Part shown: positions 34,501 to 42,150 of the stretch, piece by piece
Position numbering within the stretch: the stretch's first letter is position 1
Layout: each line of letters begins with the position of its first letter
Source: UMGS973 sp045599945
GTDB lineage: Bacteria; Bacillota; Clostridia; Peptostreptococcales; Anaerovoracaceae
Assembly (NCBI GenBank): GCA_045599945.1
Contig: JAZRWY010000037.1
Location: forward strand, 1-55,924
Length of the DNA: 55,924 nucleotides
Direction of reading: 5' to 3'
Translations under genes and position numbers: made by a program
Notes under the pieces: model-generated
Told to the model about the DNA's origin: nothing
What the model saw: the letters and a program-made list of their open reading frames with translations, nothing else
Databases searched by the model: none

Positions 34501-35956
34501 CCATAATGCTATGAGATGAAATAAGATTGGCATTTTCAATTACAAAAATGAAATGCGGTACGTAGCTGCTTTCTTTTCTTGATTCGTTTCTGTTCAGGCT
34601 TCTTTCTTTTAGCACCCTGTTGATATGACCAAGTATCTGGTCACGGATTTTTTCACTTCCTAAAAGTGTCGTAACATTGATACTGTTTAATCTGGCATGA
34701 GGGAGCTGTTTCATCCACTGATACTCATCAGCCTTATCTTCATCAATAATCGGAATAATGACAATATCATGATAACTGTGATAAAAAGCCAGTTGTGTAA
34801 CCAGCTTGAATATCATTTCTGTGACATATTCCGTTTTTCCAACCAGCCCAAGATGCACTTTTTTCAGGTCAACTACACAGGGAATATCCTTTACTGATTG
34901 AAAATTCATATACACTTTCTTCATTTCCTCATTCAGCGGATCCTTTGAAGCATCTGCTTTATCAAAGGCTTGGCAATTTATGGAAAATGATGGAATTTCA
35001 TTGCCGTAACCGAGAGAAAGATGTAGAAAATCGCTGTCTCTTGATGTTCTTTCATATATTCTGCTGGAATATTTCCATACTTCTTTTTCAATCTCTTTCT
35101 GAGAAAGATTCTGGTAATTCACAGCGTTTCTGTATTTTTCCGTCAGCCTATGAAGTTCTTTCCTTTTTCTAAGCAGATATTCCTTATAGCTCTCTATTCT
35201 GTTCCGTTCTCTTTCTTCCCGCATTTTTTTGTCATCAGCATAGGATACAATCGATACGATAAGCGTAGATAAAGTAACAGCAGCCATAACCAGCACATAT
35301 GCGCCTCTCTTCATGAAAAAAGACATTAGAATCGTTGCAAGGATCATAACAAGACCAGGCAATATTCTCTTGATGAGTTCTCCTTTCTTTTTTAATTCTC
35401 CCTGCATGGGTGAATCCAGAGACACTTTTCCACGAGGTTCACGCATGACAATCCGAGGAGATTTCCTATATTCGGGGAATCCTTCAAATCTGCGGTGCTC
35501 ATTAATATATGGATCCAGATCTGTTACAACATTCTGGTTCGTACATATGCTGACATATGTACCGCCGTATATGATTTCACATCTTTTTCTGAATATTTTA
35601 TCGCCGTTTTGCAGAATGCATTCTTTTTTTTGCTCTCCATTTACATATATTTCTCCGGAAGCAATCAGATACCTTCCTCTGATTTCAAACGATTCGATTC
35701 CTTCGATAAAAATATCTGCGTCAGAGTCATCACCAATCAGCAGAATCTCACGCTCCTCAATTTCATATGATCTGTATGCACCATCCAGCACCATGCATTT
35801 TCCGTTTTTCGTATCAATATATCTGAAAAACGGAACACTGCTGGCACTATAACCTGTTATGATTTCCAGATTTTTTCCTTCGACATATTGCTCTTTATAT
35901 CTGTCCTGATAAAAGGTCAGCATTCTGTATGTCTTAAGCTGTTCTGTTTTTTCCAT
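31583..35956 (-). CDS. essC: Type VIIb secretion ATPase EssC
   Basis: The motor of the type VIIb secretion system, 1457 residues, inner membrane. Residues 1-180 form the two FHA-like domains of EssC. Two transmembrane helices lie near 190-243. Three FtsK/SpoIIIE-type ATPase domains follow: D1 with a perfect Walker A GTTGSGKS near 638 and Walker B LLIDYKGGG near 670; D2 with a degenerate loop GAGNTGRST near 985; D3 with GPHESGKT near 1268. An intact D1 and weaker D2/D3 are typical. It is the sixth gene of the operon, 16 bases after essB, and the toxin cargo genes follow at once. Confidence 0.95.
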   Translation of the reverse strand: MEKTEQLKTYRMLTFYQDRYKEQYVEGKNLEIITGYSASSVPFFRYIDTKNGKCMVLDGAYRSYEIEEREILLIGDDSDADIFIEGIESFEIRGRYLIASGEIYVNGEQKKECILQNGDKIFRKRCEIIYGGTYVSICTNQNVVTDLDPYINEHRRFEGFPEYRKSPRIVMREPRGKVSLDSPMQGELKKKGELIKRILPGLVMILATILMSFFMKRGAYVLVMAAVTLSTLIVSIVSYADDKKMREERERNRIESYKEYLLRKRKELHRLTEKYRNAVNYQNLSQKEIEKEVWKYSSRIYERTSRDSDFLHLSLGYGNEIPSFSINCQAFDKADASKDPLNEEMKKVYMNFQSVKDIPCVVDLKKVHLGLVGKTEYVTEMIFKLVTQLAFYHSYHDIVIIPIIDEDKADEYQWMKQLPHARLNSINVTTLLGSEKIRDQILGHINRVLKERSLNRNESRKESSYVPHFIFVIENANLISSHSIMEHLKSESSDLGFSLIYTSQMRQNLPENIRTVMTIDAEDEGTIFLDDGILTEKKIRLDAGRIDYERFARGLRPLIHNTGVNAQIPEKVSFMELMDICYGNRNHTVNRVEDIPIHELWKKNHSHKSLSVPIGLRGAEDVVYLDLHEKSHGPHGLVAGTTGSGKSEILQSFILSLSVNFHPHDVGFLLIDYKGGGMADLFSKLPHLMGTITNLDGDESMRALVSIKAEIRRREAIFKHAGVQNIIQYTEKFKNGLTEEPLPHLFIISDEFAELKKEQPEFMSELVSTARVGRSLGIHLILATQKPAGIVDDQIWSNSRFKLCLKVQTPGDSRELLKTDDAANITQPGRAYLQVGNNEIYEQFQSAYSGAPYIEGELENKIDERLYVINDIGQGHLINRDLSHVNASADSDQLKVIVSQIASVFSEVMEEDIRGGAERDAYLPMKPWLPSLEKKIINPHISAEAVSDVGLIRKLDTRAEIGLMDEPECQMQNELVHDFMKDGNLGIFGAGNTGRSTVLLNAALTLAVKNNPELLNYYVLDFGNAALIALKDLPHTADYIVFDDEEKRRKLKGIILEEIRKRKKLFGRENASSLEMYNRIASVPLQQIILFIDNYDVVKEMGFEEEDFYVALSRDGASLGINMIVSASRSASMKYSVFSNLNVKISEYQIEKSELSAIVGRNDYKLNDVKGRGLVKKKGINIVQQYLPVELEDAIEYAESIRKLVSEISLKNTGELAERIPVLPDKLKYDYLIKKKKLEDAALGLDSEAVDVKYLGTAPLQIITGPHESGKTNILKLIYSQKRDARCFVVDGENHDFQDISMESGVEYLLEQEDYRAFMAVLENAIDMREAAYASDGGKSKPREFFRTLPEVYVLFDDWAYFSKLAAADGAGCIGVLERALKTEIRIIVATSAASLVGIDPFTKFLKSAKYGIIKGKTNEQQIFPAGSNRANLEIDEGIVFENGRMTKIKIPLVNEN

Positions 35957-35972
35957 GTTGCTTTCGTATTCC

Positions 35973-37091
35973 TTACTGATTTACTGATTCATTAGTTTTT
36001 TTAATTTCCTCATCGATCGACTCGATGATTTTCTCCTTTTCTGATCCCGTTATGTCAGAATCATTGGAGACACTCCGCTTCTTTTCACCAAGAGCATATA
36101 AAAGCATGCTGTCGTTTCTAAGACTCTTTGCAACATCAATCGCATCATCATACTTTGCCCTTCCGATATATACCCAGTAGTCCAGCATGGACGGATCGCA
36201 GTTCATGCTTAAATTGCTGGTGATAATGCTTACCTGTTCCGTCCGCAGATTAGAAGAATATACATAAGAAAGTGCTGCTATGTATTTTGTTTCCATGGAA
36301 AGACTGTCTACATCCACAGGCCCCAGTTCTTCAATCACGTTTACATAATTGCCTCTCTGAAACTCTTCATTCGCCTTAAGAAAAATGCTCTGTTCCTTAC
36401 ATTTTACAAGGCCCAGATAGGACGCCAGAAGAATTGCCAGTACCATCAGAACTGTCAGCAGTGGCACCAGTTTTTGCTTTAATTCCAAAGATTTTCTGGA
36501 TGTCTTGACAAATACCTTTCTCTGATACTCGTTTTCAGCCTCCAGCGCCTGATACAGTAATTCCCGGATTTCCCCGGTTGCTTCCGCTTCTCTTACCTCT
36601 GTCAGAAGCTCTGACTGATCATAAAGGTCGTCGCCGCCTTCCAGATAATCCTGGTAACTGTACCCGGGATACATTACAGCTGCAATCAGCGCCTTTAATT
36701 CCGCAAGAAACGAATCCTGCCCTTCTCTGACACTTCTCTCCATTACCTTCGGCATGTACGAGTCCGAAAAAAACAGATTATCTGGATTCAATGAAAACCG
36801 GAGACGTCTGACCAGATGCTCCAGATTCAGCGTATTGATGAGCAGTTTCAGTTTTTCTGAATGCTCCAGTTCAAAACTGTCTCGAAAAGGATGCATATGA
36901 TCAGAATGAAAGGTCAGAATATAATGGTCTTCTGTTTTTTCACACATGCATTCCAAAAGATAGTCATCCTTTTTCATAACAATCGCCAGGTCGCTGTCTC
37001 CTGCCTTCAGACCGGTCAGAAGATATGATTTTTTCATTTCCTTCTCTGTGTCTTTTTTAATTTCTTCCTTTTTCAATTTATTCTCTTTCAT
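35973..37091 (-). CDS. essB: Type VIIb secretion protein EssB
   Basis: A 372-residue single-pass membrane protein (YukC/EssB family). Residues about 20-205 form the cytoplasmic pseudokinase-like domain (FRDSFELEHSEKLKLLINTLN; NPDNLFFSDSYMP). One transmembrane helix lies near 212-236 (LVPLLTVLMVLAILLASYLG). The outside part is a helical C-terminal domain (residues 240-372) with tetratricopeptide-like helices that pairs with EsaA/EsaB in the channel. The start is one of two adjacent ATGs (37094 or 37091), behind AAGGTG and inside the end of esaB. The function is structural: it links EssC to the pore. Confidence 0.92.
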   Translation of the reverse strand: MKENKLKKEEIKKDTEKEMKKSYLLTGLKAGDSDLAIVMKKDDYLLECMCEKTEDHYILTFHSDHMHPFRDSFELEHSEKLKLLINTLNLEHLVRRLRFSLNPDNLFFSDSYMPKVMERSVREGQDSFLAELKALIAAVMYPGYSYQDYLEGGDDLYDQSELLTEVREAEATGEIRELLYQALEAENEYQRKVFVKTSRKSLELKQKLVPLLTVLMVLAILLASYLGLVKCKEQSIFLKANEEFQRGNYVNVIEELGPVDVDSLSMETKYIAALSYVYSSNLRTEQVSIITSNLSMNCDPSMLDYWVYIGRAKYDDAIDVAKSLRNDSMLLYALGEKKRSVSNDSDITGSEKEKIIESIDEEIKKTNESVNQ

Positions 37092-37326
37092 CATTCACCT
37101 TCTGCAATGGAACCAGTTTATCTCCTGAATATATATTCTCCTGCTTAAATGTATTTTTCACACTTACAAGTTTCTCTTCCTGTACAGATCTAAGGAAATT
37201 CCCCTTTAGGCCCGGAATATATCCGCTGTGGACAAGTTCCTTTATGACAACTTCTATCATCTGATTTTCATCAGTCTTTACCTCCACCTGCTGTCCGTCT
37301 ATTTCAATGGTTATGATAATATCCAT
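37078..37326 (-). CDS. esaB: Ubiquitin-like type VIIb component EsaB (YukD)
   Basis: An 82-residue cytoplasmic ubiquitin-fold protein of the YukD/EsaB family, a regulatory or structural accessory of type VIIb secretion. Evidence: a beta-grasp pattern with N-terminal strands (IIITIEIDGQQVEVK), the central helix (MIEVVIKELVHSG) and the final LVPLQKV strand, and position between essA and essB as in other loci. Its first 23 bases overlap essA and its end overlaps essB, so the three genes are translationally coupled. Confidence 0.9.
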   Translation of the reverse strand: MDIIITIEIDGQQVEVKTDENQMIEVVIKELVHSGYIPGLKGNFLRSVQEEKLVSVKNTFKQENIYSGDKLVPLQKVNDERE

Positions 37327-37792
37327 ATTTCTTTCTTCTCCATATAATGATTTCTACTGTAATCAGAATTGTCACGCCGATTAATGCCGTAACGCCCATA
37401 AAAATCTTAATACCGTTTATCGTCTCTTCTCTCTCTTTAGATACGTCTTTCGTCTGCCGTTCAAGTTCCACATGACCTAGATTCTCATTCATGAACAAAT
37501 CTGAATAATCTTCTATTTCCTTGTTCCCTTCCTGCAAAAACAGATGGTTTTCCATTTCTGCTAAAGATTCTTCTTCTCTTTTGATTTTCTCCATTACCTG
37601 CTGGTCCATATCCTGTGTAAAGACATAAATTCCATATTCTTCTATTGCATTTCCTCCTATGTCTTTCTTTTCGTTTCCGTTATATGTAATTGAATTCTGA
37701 TCAAGAATCAGTTCGTTTTCACCATATGCTGCAACACTTTGCGAAAGTATCAGGATCAGTACCATGATAATTATTATAATTCTTTTACTCAT
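37304..37792 (-). CDS. essA: Type VIIb secretion protein EssA-like
   Basis: A 162-residue protein with an N-terminal signal/anchor (residues 4-22), an acidic outer region of about 110 residues and a C-terminal transmembrane helix (KIFMGVTALIGVTILITVEIII) ending in a basic tail (WRRKKYG). This size and two-helix layout match EssA, which sits at this place between esxA and esaB. Sequence conservation in EssA is low, so the assignment leans on topology and gene order. The start is ATG, 52 bases after the esxA stop, a gap filled by a strong hairpin. Confidence 0.85.
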   Translation of the reverse strand: MSKRIIIIIMVLILILSQSVAAYGENELILDQNSITYNGNEKKDIGGNAIEEYGIYVFTQDMDQQVMEKIKREEESLAEMENHLFLQEGNKEIEDYSDLFMNENLGHVELERQTKDVSKEREETINGIKIFMGVTALIGVTILITVEIIIWRRKKYGYYHNH

Positions 37793-37805
37793 TGTGAAAT
37801 ACCAA

Positions 37806-37834
37806 TTTACCCCCGGGATTATTCCGGGGGTAAA
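37806..37834 (-). terminator. Strong hairpin between esxA and essA
   Basis: TTTACCCCCGG and CCGGGGGTAAA form an 11-bp perfect stem with a loop of seven bases, without a T run behind it. It is probably a partial terminator or a 3' stabiliser that lets esxA mRNA accumulate above the rest of the operon. Confidence 0.75.
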
Positions 37835-37844
37835 TGCTTAATTA

Positions 37845-38138
37845 TTACGCACCAAACTTACCTGCAATTGTTGCATCAAGTTCCTGAGCAGCACTTAACG
37901 TCTGCTCAATCTGAAGAGCAATGGATTCAATCAGCTGTCTTGTCTGATCAAGACCAGGCTTCAATGACGCAAACTGGTCCACATAGGATTCTGCAGCTGC
38001 GCCCTCCCAGCTTTCCGGAAGGCTGTTCACTACCTGCTGCATCTGATTGATTAATGATTCAAACTCATTTCCCTGTGTTCTTAACTGTGTTGCTGAATTT
38101 GACAAACCTTCAGCATTTAACCTAATAATACCTGCCAT
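37845..38138 (-). CDS. esxA: WXG100 family secreted protein EsxA
   Basis: A 97-residue helical-hairpin protein of the WXG100 family, exported by and required for type VIIb secretion. The W-x-G turn is SWEGAAAE near residues 59-66; helices flank it (RLNAEGLSNSATQLRTQ; SLKPGLDQTRQLIESI). The C-terminal half carries the Y-V-D-Q-F segment that resembles the YxxxD/E export signal. AAGGAG precedes the ATG by five bases. It follows esaA by 11 bases and is followed by a hairpin. Confidence 0.95.
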   Translation of the reverse strand: MAGIIRLNAEGLSNSATQLRTQGNEFESLINQMQQVVNSLPESWEGAAAESYVDQFASLKPGLDQTRQLIESIALQIEQTLSAAQELDATIAGKFGA

Positions 38139-38149
38139 TTCTTTCTCCT

Positions 38150-39970
38150 TTACTTTCTTTCTATTAATATCAGCGGATTGGTAATATGTTCAACCACGCC
38201 TTTACTAACCGTACCATTTGTTTTAACATCCTGGAGCATACTTTCAAATCGATGCAATCTGGTTTTTGTATCTCTTCCTATCTCTTCTGCCTTTTTTGTA
38301 AATCTGTCCAGTTCCTTTTGAATGATTTCACTATTATTCATATATACATCTGTCGCTTCTCCATAAAGAGTATCTGCGTACCTGTTGTATTCAGCATCAG
38401 CCTTCCGATACATTTCATTGTTTTCATTCTCATTACTCTGATAATCTTTGCTGAATCTCGCAACTTCTGTTTCAAATGCATTCGATCTGCTGGATATTTC
38501 ATTTTGGCCGCTGCTTGCTTTTTTGATAACAGCTTCCGGCTCAAAATCCGCAACCTGATTCATCAATGCTTTTACATGGCTGTTGTACTGCTCTGTATCA
38601 ACCCCTTGTACATCACTTTCTTCACAGGTAATATCACCCTCGATATTGAGATTTTCTGTGTTTACAATTTCTATCTGGGGCTCAATCTGGCTTGCCTGAA
38701 TATCTAGTGAAAAATCTTGTTCCTTCAATTCTTTGTAATCCGGAGCTTCAGCCGGGGTATAAGATAAAGAAGGCATTAACGGCATAACCGGCTCGTCATC
38801 ACGTTCGTTATTGTAAAACTTTTTCAGTTCATCCCGATACTCCGCAAGCGCCTCTTGGTATTGCTCCAGTTCCTGGTTGTATTTTGTTATACTTTCATTG
38901 TTCGCCTGATTTGTCTGTGCAAAAGACTGATAATCTCTGTTAAAATCCTGCGAAATCTTGATTACACCCTTAACAGCTTTATCCTCCTGTATCTGGCTGT
39001 TGTATGATTCTTCTGCCTCAGCAACTTTCTTTTGATAGTCTTCTACTGAATCTTCGTAACTTTCCACAAGCCCTTTGTATTTATCTACATCTCCCTTATA
39101 TTCATCGACAGCAGATTTGAAAACATTTACTTTGCCGAAATAGTCTTTGCTTTTCTTGACGTATTGATTTGCTTCATTCAAATCACTTTTAATCGTGTTC
39201 AAAGAAGTTTTCACATTGTCTCTGTTCTCATCATATGCTTCCTTGTAGTTCTCGGAATATATTCTGTTCAGATTTTTTGCAAAGGTTGTTGCATCGATAC
39301 CTGTATAATCCGAAATATCTACTACACCAGGCTCAATTTTCAGATCCGGTTCTTTTGTGAAATCTGCTTTTTCGGGTTTTGCTCCTGATGAAATCTTTGC
39401 TGCGGCCTCTTCCAATTTCTTATTGTTCTCACTGATAAAAGCAACATTTGCCTGTCCATCCTGGACATTATCCACCATGGCTTTTACATATCCAAACGAG
39501 ATGCTGTCATTAAATTCATGATATACATCATTTATCAGCCCCATTGCTGCGTTTTTCTCTTCTTCGCTGAGATTATCCGCCATTTTGTAGCTGATCTCTA
39601 TTTTTGATGGGTTTCCATTATTCAGTGTAGAAATCTGGTTGGTCAAATCAGATGGGAATGTTATGATTGCATCATATTTTCCATTGTTCAATCCTTCTTC
39701 TGCTGCTGCCAGAGAAACAAGTTCATAGGAACCCGGATCAAGCGAATCAATGAAATTCCTGGAATAATTCAAAACAGATGAATCCGTTCTTTTTCCATTA
39801 TCCAGACAGACTATTGAAATCAAGCTGTCTTCATTAACTTTCTCCACTTCATTTTGTCCAATTTCAATTCCTTCTTCCTTGTCAGGCTGCGTCAGATACC
39901 ATAATAATCCGCCACAAATAACCAAAACGGAACAAACCACGCCTATAATAACTTTTCCTGCTTTACTCAT
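38150..39970 (-). CDS. esaA: EsaA-like type VIIb protein with a single transmembrane helix
   Basis: A 606-residue protein with one N-terminal membrane helix (residues 6-25) and a large extracellular part: an alpha/beta head (residues about 45-200, YhgE/Pip-like) and long coiled-coil stretches (about 235-400 and 480-590). EsaA proteins normally end in a block of several membrane helices; here the chain stops exactly where that block would begin (VVEHITNPLILIERK, then stop, then the esxA ribosome site). This is a clean domain absence, not a visible frameshift. It is the first gene of the secretion operon. GGAGG supports the ATG. Confidence 0.87.
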   Translation of the reverse strand: MSKAGKVIIGVVCSVLVICGGLLWYLTQPDKEEGIEIGQNEVEKVNEDSLISIVCLDNGKRTDSSVLNYSRNFIDSLDPGSYELVSLAAAEEGLNNGKYDAIITFPSDLTNQISTLNNGNPSKIEISYKMADNLSEEEKNAAMGLINDVYHEFNDSISFGYVKAMVDNVQDGQANVAFISENNKKLEEAAAKISSGAKPEKADFTKEPDLKIEPGVVDISDYTGIDATTFAKNLNRIYSENYKEAYDENRDNVKTSLNTIKSDLNEANQYVKKSKDYFGKVNVFKSAVDEYKGDVDKYKGLVESYEDSVEDYQKKVAEAEESYNSQIQEDKAVKGVIKISQDFNRDYQSFAQTNQANNESITKYNQELEQYQEALAEYRDELKKFYNNERDDEPVMPLMPSLSYTPAEAPDYKELKEQDFSLDIQASQIEPQIEIVNTENLNIEGDITCEESDVQGVDTEQYNSHVKALMNQVADFEPEAVIKKASSGQNEISSRSNAFETEVARFSKDYQSNENENNEMYRKADAEYNRYADTLYGEATDVYMNNSEIIQKELDRFTKKAEEIGRDTKTRLHRFESMLQDVKTNGTVSKGVVEHITNPLILIERK

Positions 39971-40204
39971 CTACACCTCCAATCAATAATATTCGATATA
40001 GGCCATTTACTTATTTCATTGAATGAAAAGAAGTTCGTATGTTTCTTTACACTCAAACAATGTAATCTTATCATGCCGGTGCATCAAAACCGTGACAAAA
40101 GCGTATAATTCTGTTACTGACTCTAAATGTTTTAGTTTAAAAATTATTTATTTAATCTTAATATATTTTTAAGCAAACACTTTTCTCTTATTCTGGCAAT
40201 AAAA

Positions 40205-40230
40205 AAACACGTAACAGAAGTTACGTGTTT
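40205..40230 (-). terminator. Terminator of the tRNA operon
   Basis: AAACACGTAAC and GTTACGTGTTT form an 11-bp stem, followed on the minus strand by more T residues (40207-40201). It directly follows tRNA-Cys. Confidence 0.92.
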
Positions 40231-40305
40231 TGGAGGCGACACCCAGATTTGAACTGGGGAATAATGGTTTTGCAGACCACTGCCTTACCACTTGGCTATG
40301 TCGCC
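40231..40305 (-). tRNA. tRNA-Cys (GCA)
   Basis: Cloverleaf on the minus strand: acceptor GGCGACA / TGTCGCC, anticodon GCA in TCTGCAAAA, T-loop GTTCAAATC, encoded CCA. Last gene of a six-tRNA operon. Confidence 0.95.
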
Positions 40306-40310
40306 ATGGT

Positions 40311-40385
40311 TGGCTAGGGTAGCAGGATTCGAACCTGCGCATGACGGAATCAGAATCCGTTGCCTTACCGCTTGGCGATACCCCA
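40311..40385 (-). tRNA. tRNA-Gln (CTG)
   Basis: Acceptor TGGGGTA / TACCCTA, anticodon CTG in the loop of the ACGGA/TCCGT stem, T-loop GTTCGAATC, encoded CCA. A 5' U-A first pair is usual for tRNA-Gln. The CTG anticodon reads CAG only, so a TTG isoacceptor must lie elsewhere. Confidence 0.93.
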
Positions 40386-40408
40386 ACATCGGTTTCCATA
40401 TGAATTTA

Positions 40409-40485
40409 TGGGGTGGGTAGTGGGATTCGAACCCACGCATGACGGAGCCACAACCCGTTGTCTTAACCACTTGACTATACCCACC
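40409..40485 (-). tRNA. tRNA-His (GTG)
   Basis: Anticodon GTG; the 5' end has the extra G(-1) facing C73 before an encoded CCA, the identity element of tRNA-His. T-loop GTTCGAATC. Confidence 0.95.
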
Positions 40486-40505
40486 ATATTCATTTTAAAA
40501 AAAGT

Positions 40506-40582
40506 TGGCGACCTGGAACGGGCTCGAACCGTCGACCTCCAGCGTGACAGGCTGGCATTCTAACCAGCTGAACTACCAGGCC
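40506..40582 (-). tRNA. tRNA-Asp (GTC)
   Basis: Acceptor GGCCTGG / CCAGGTC with one G-U pair, anticodon GTC in CCTGTCACG, discriminator G73 as expected for Asp, encoded CCA. Confidence 0.95.
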
Positions 40583-40587
40583 GCAAA

Positions 40588-40663
40588 TGGTGGGCGTAGC
40601 AGGGCTCGAACCTACGACCCCCTGCTTGTAAGGCAGGTGCTCTCCCAGCTGAGCTATACGCCC
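40588..40663 (-). tRNA. tRNA-Val (TAC)
   Basis: Acceptor GGGCGTA / TACGCCC, anticodon stem CCTGC/GCAGG with loop CTTACAA giving anticodon TAC, discriminator A, encoded CCA. Confidence 0.95.
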
Positions 40664-40668
40664 TGATG

Positions 40669-40745
40669 TGGTAGCGGCGAGTGGAGTCGAACCACCGACC
40701 TTCCGGGTATGAACCGGACGCTCTAGCCAACTAAGCTACACCGCC
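40669..40745 (-). tRNA. tRNA-Met (CAT), probably elongator
   Basis: Anticodon CAT. The first pair G1-U72 and the lack of the three G-C pairs typical of initiator anticodon stems favour elongator Met. Anticodon CAT is also used by tRNA-Ile2 (lysidine-modified), which I cannot fully exclude. First gene of the operon. Confidence 0.9.
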
Positions 40746-40791
40746 ACATTCAAATGATTAAGACTCTCCGGTCTTGCTCACTGCAAGAATA

Positions 40792-40820
40792 ATGATACCA
40801 AAAGGGGTTTCCAATGTCAA
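40792..40820 (-). promoter_or_regulatory. Promoter of the tRNA operon
   Basis: TTGACA (40820-40815), 17-base spacer, TATCAT (40797-40792) on the minus strand, about 45 bases upstream of tRNA-Met. Confidence 0.88.
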
Positions 40821-40882
40821 GAAATATTTTCAATAAAGCACACAATTTTTTCATTCCCGAATCCTCTTGTTTTCAACGAAAA

Positions 40883-40904
40883 GGACCTGCTTTTCAGCAG
40901 GTCC
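40883..40904 (-). terminator. Terminator behind the first NlpC/P60 gene
   Basis: GGACCTGC and GCAGGTCC, six-base loop, then TTTTCGTT on the minus strand, seven bases after the stop codon. Confidence 0.83.
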
Positions 40905-40911
40905 GAAGGGA

Positions 40912-42018
40912 TTAATTCATGATTCTTCTTACACCTACAATATGCCTGTAAGTGGCTGATCCGGTGATGATTCCTGTACTTGGACTGCTGGCATGAATAA
41001 TTCTTCCGCCGCCGGCATACAAAGCCACATGGTCGCCATAGATAATAAGGTCGCCAGGCTGTGCCTCGGAATATGAAACCGCTCTTCCGGAGCCTAGCTG
41101 CGCCCAGGAATTATGCGGAAGTGCATATCCGAAATGTGCATATACTGCCATGGTAAATCCGGAGCAGTCTGTACCATTTGTCAGAGAGGATCCTCCATAG
41201 ACATACGGATTGCCAAGGAACTGAAAAGCATACTCAACAACAGAAGTGCCTCTGGCTTTTGTTCCTCTATAGACCACCTGCGTAACAGGTTCTTTCAATA
41301 CCTTTTGGGAAATGATATCCTTGTCTGTTATTTTTCCATTCACCTTTGTGATATCTGCAGTAATCTCTTTCTTTCCGAATTTGCCCTCTTTCTTTATTTT
41401 TGTTTCACCTTCATACAGTTCGGAACTGTCAATGTATTCCGTCTTGTAATTTGTCTTGCTCGTATAGGTTACAGTTTCGGTTGTTGTCACATGAACCAGA
41501 GCATTTGTCTCATAGGTTTTCAGCTGGTCGCCAATCTGAAGTTTATCCAGATTCTTTCCATCGTTCCATTTCTCCAGTTTTTCAAAAGGAATATCCAACT
41601 TTGCAGCGATGCTCCAGCCGGTATCTCCATCCTTTACTTCGTAAGTTGTCTTTTCCTCTACGCCGCTCATGATATAGTCCAGCTTATCTGCAGCCACATC
41701 CAGCGTCGGGTGGTTGGAGCCTCTTTTCAGATTCACTTTCTGGACCGTCAGTTCTTCTTTCACCTCACAGCTCTTGATTTCTCCACCATCTTTTGTATAG
41801 TAGCTCTTAATATCTTCAATCAGCTGATTTCCTTCTTCTTCTGTCGCTACCATGGCAACAGACTTGCCATCGATGCACACCCTATATGGTTCTTTTACTT
41901 TTTCGCCATCCCTGGTCAATGCGTAAGGAGCAGTTGCAGCAGAGATTCCAATGGCTCCTGCGGCAATAACAACAGCTGCAATAACAATAATCAGCATGTT
42001 TCTTTTTATTCTTGTCAT
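40912..42018 (-). CDS. Secreted LysM / NlpC-P60 peptidoglycan endopeptidase (copy 1)
   Basis: A 368-residue exported hydrolase that should cut the D-Glu to diamino-acid bond in stem peptides. An N-terminal signal anchor (residues 7-30) is followed by a domain with VCIDGKSVAMVATEEEGNQL, a LysM-like motif (VKDGDTGWSIAAKLDI ... LQIGDQL near 130-170), a G5-like region (VNGKITDKDIISQKVLKEPV near 230) and the C-terminal NlpC/P60 domain with catalytic Cys in GTDCSGFTM, His in GDHVALYAG and a third polar residue (His) in RIIHAS. Start ATG at 42018, behind GGAGGG; its own promoter and terminator flank it. A paralogue lies directly upstream. Confidence 0.93.
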   Translation of the reverse strand: MTRIKRNMLIIVIAAVVIAAGAIGISAATAPYALTRDGEKVKEPYRVCIDGKSVAMVATEEEGNQLIEDIKSYYTKDGGEIKSCEVKEELTVQKVNLKRGSNHPTLDVAADKLDYIMSGVEEKTTYEVKDGDTGWSIAAKLDIPFEKLEKWNDGKNLDKLQIGDQLKTYETNALVHVTTTETVTYTSKTNYKTEYIDSSELYEGETKIKKEGKFGKKEITADITKVNGKITDKDIISQKVLKEPVTQVVYRGTKARGTSVVEYAFQFLGNPYVYGGSSLTNGTDCSGFTMAVYAHFGYALPHNSWAQLGSGRAVSYSEAQPGDLIIYGDHVALYAGGGRIIHASSPSTGIITGSATYRHIVGVRRIMN

Positions 42019-42043
42019 GTCGTCCCTCCGTTTACTTAAACCT

Positions 42044-42072
42044 ATTTTAATCAAAAGTGTGGCAAAAGTCAA
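42044..42072 (-). promoter_or_regulatory. Promoter of NlpC/P60 copy 1
   Basis: TTGACT (42072-42067), 17-base spacer, TAAAAT (42049-42044). The preceding ACTTTCA and the spacer start TTTGCCACACTTT are shared with the paralogue's promoter. Confidence 0.8.
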
Positions 42073-42117
42073 TGAAAGTTCGCAGTTTTCACTAGATTTT
42101 AGCTTTTCTAAAAAGAA

Positions 42118-42139
42118 AAACCGCCATAGCCGGCGGTTT
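42118..42139 (-). terminator. Terminator behind the second NlpC/P60 gene
   Basis: AAACCGCC and GGCGGTTT stem with a short loop, then a T-rich tail (TTTTTCTTTTT) on the minus strand. Confidence 0.9.
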
Positions 42140-42150
42140 TCATACCATAT

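Noticed and set aside
40669..40745. Initiator tRNA-Met
   Set aside because: The 1-72 position can pair as G-U and the anticodon stem lacks the three consecutive G-C pairs of initiators; elongator Met fits better.
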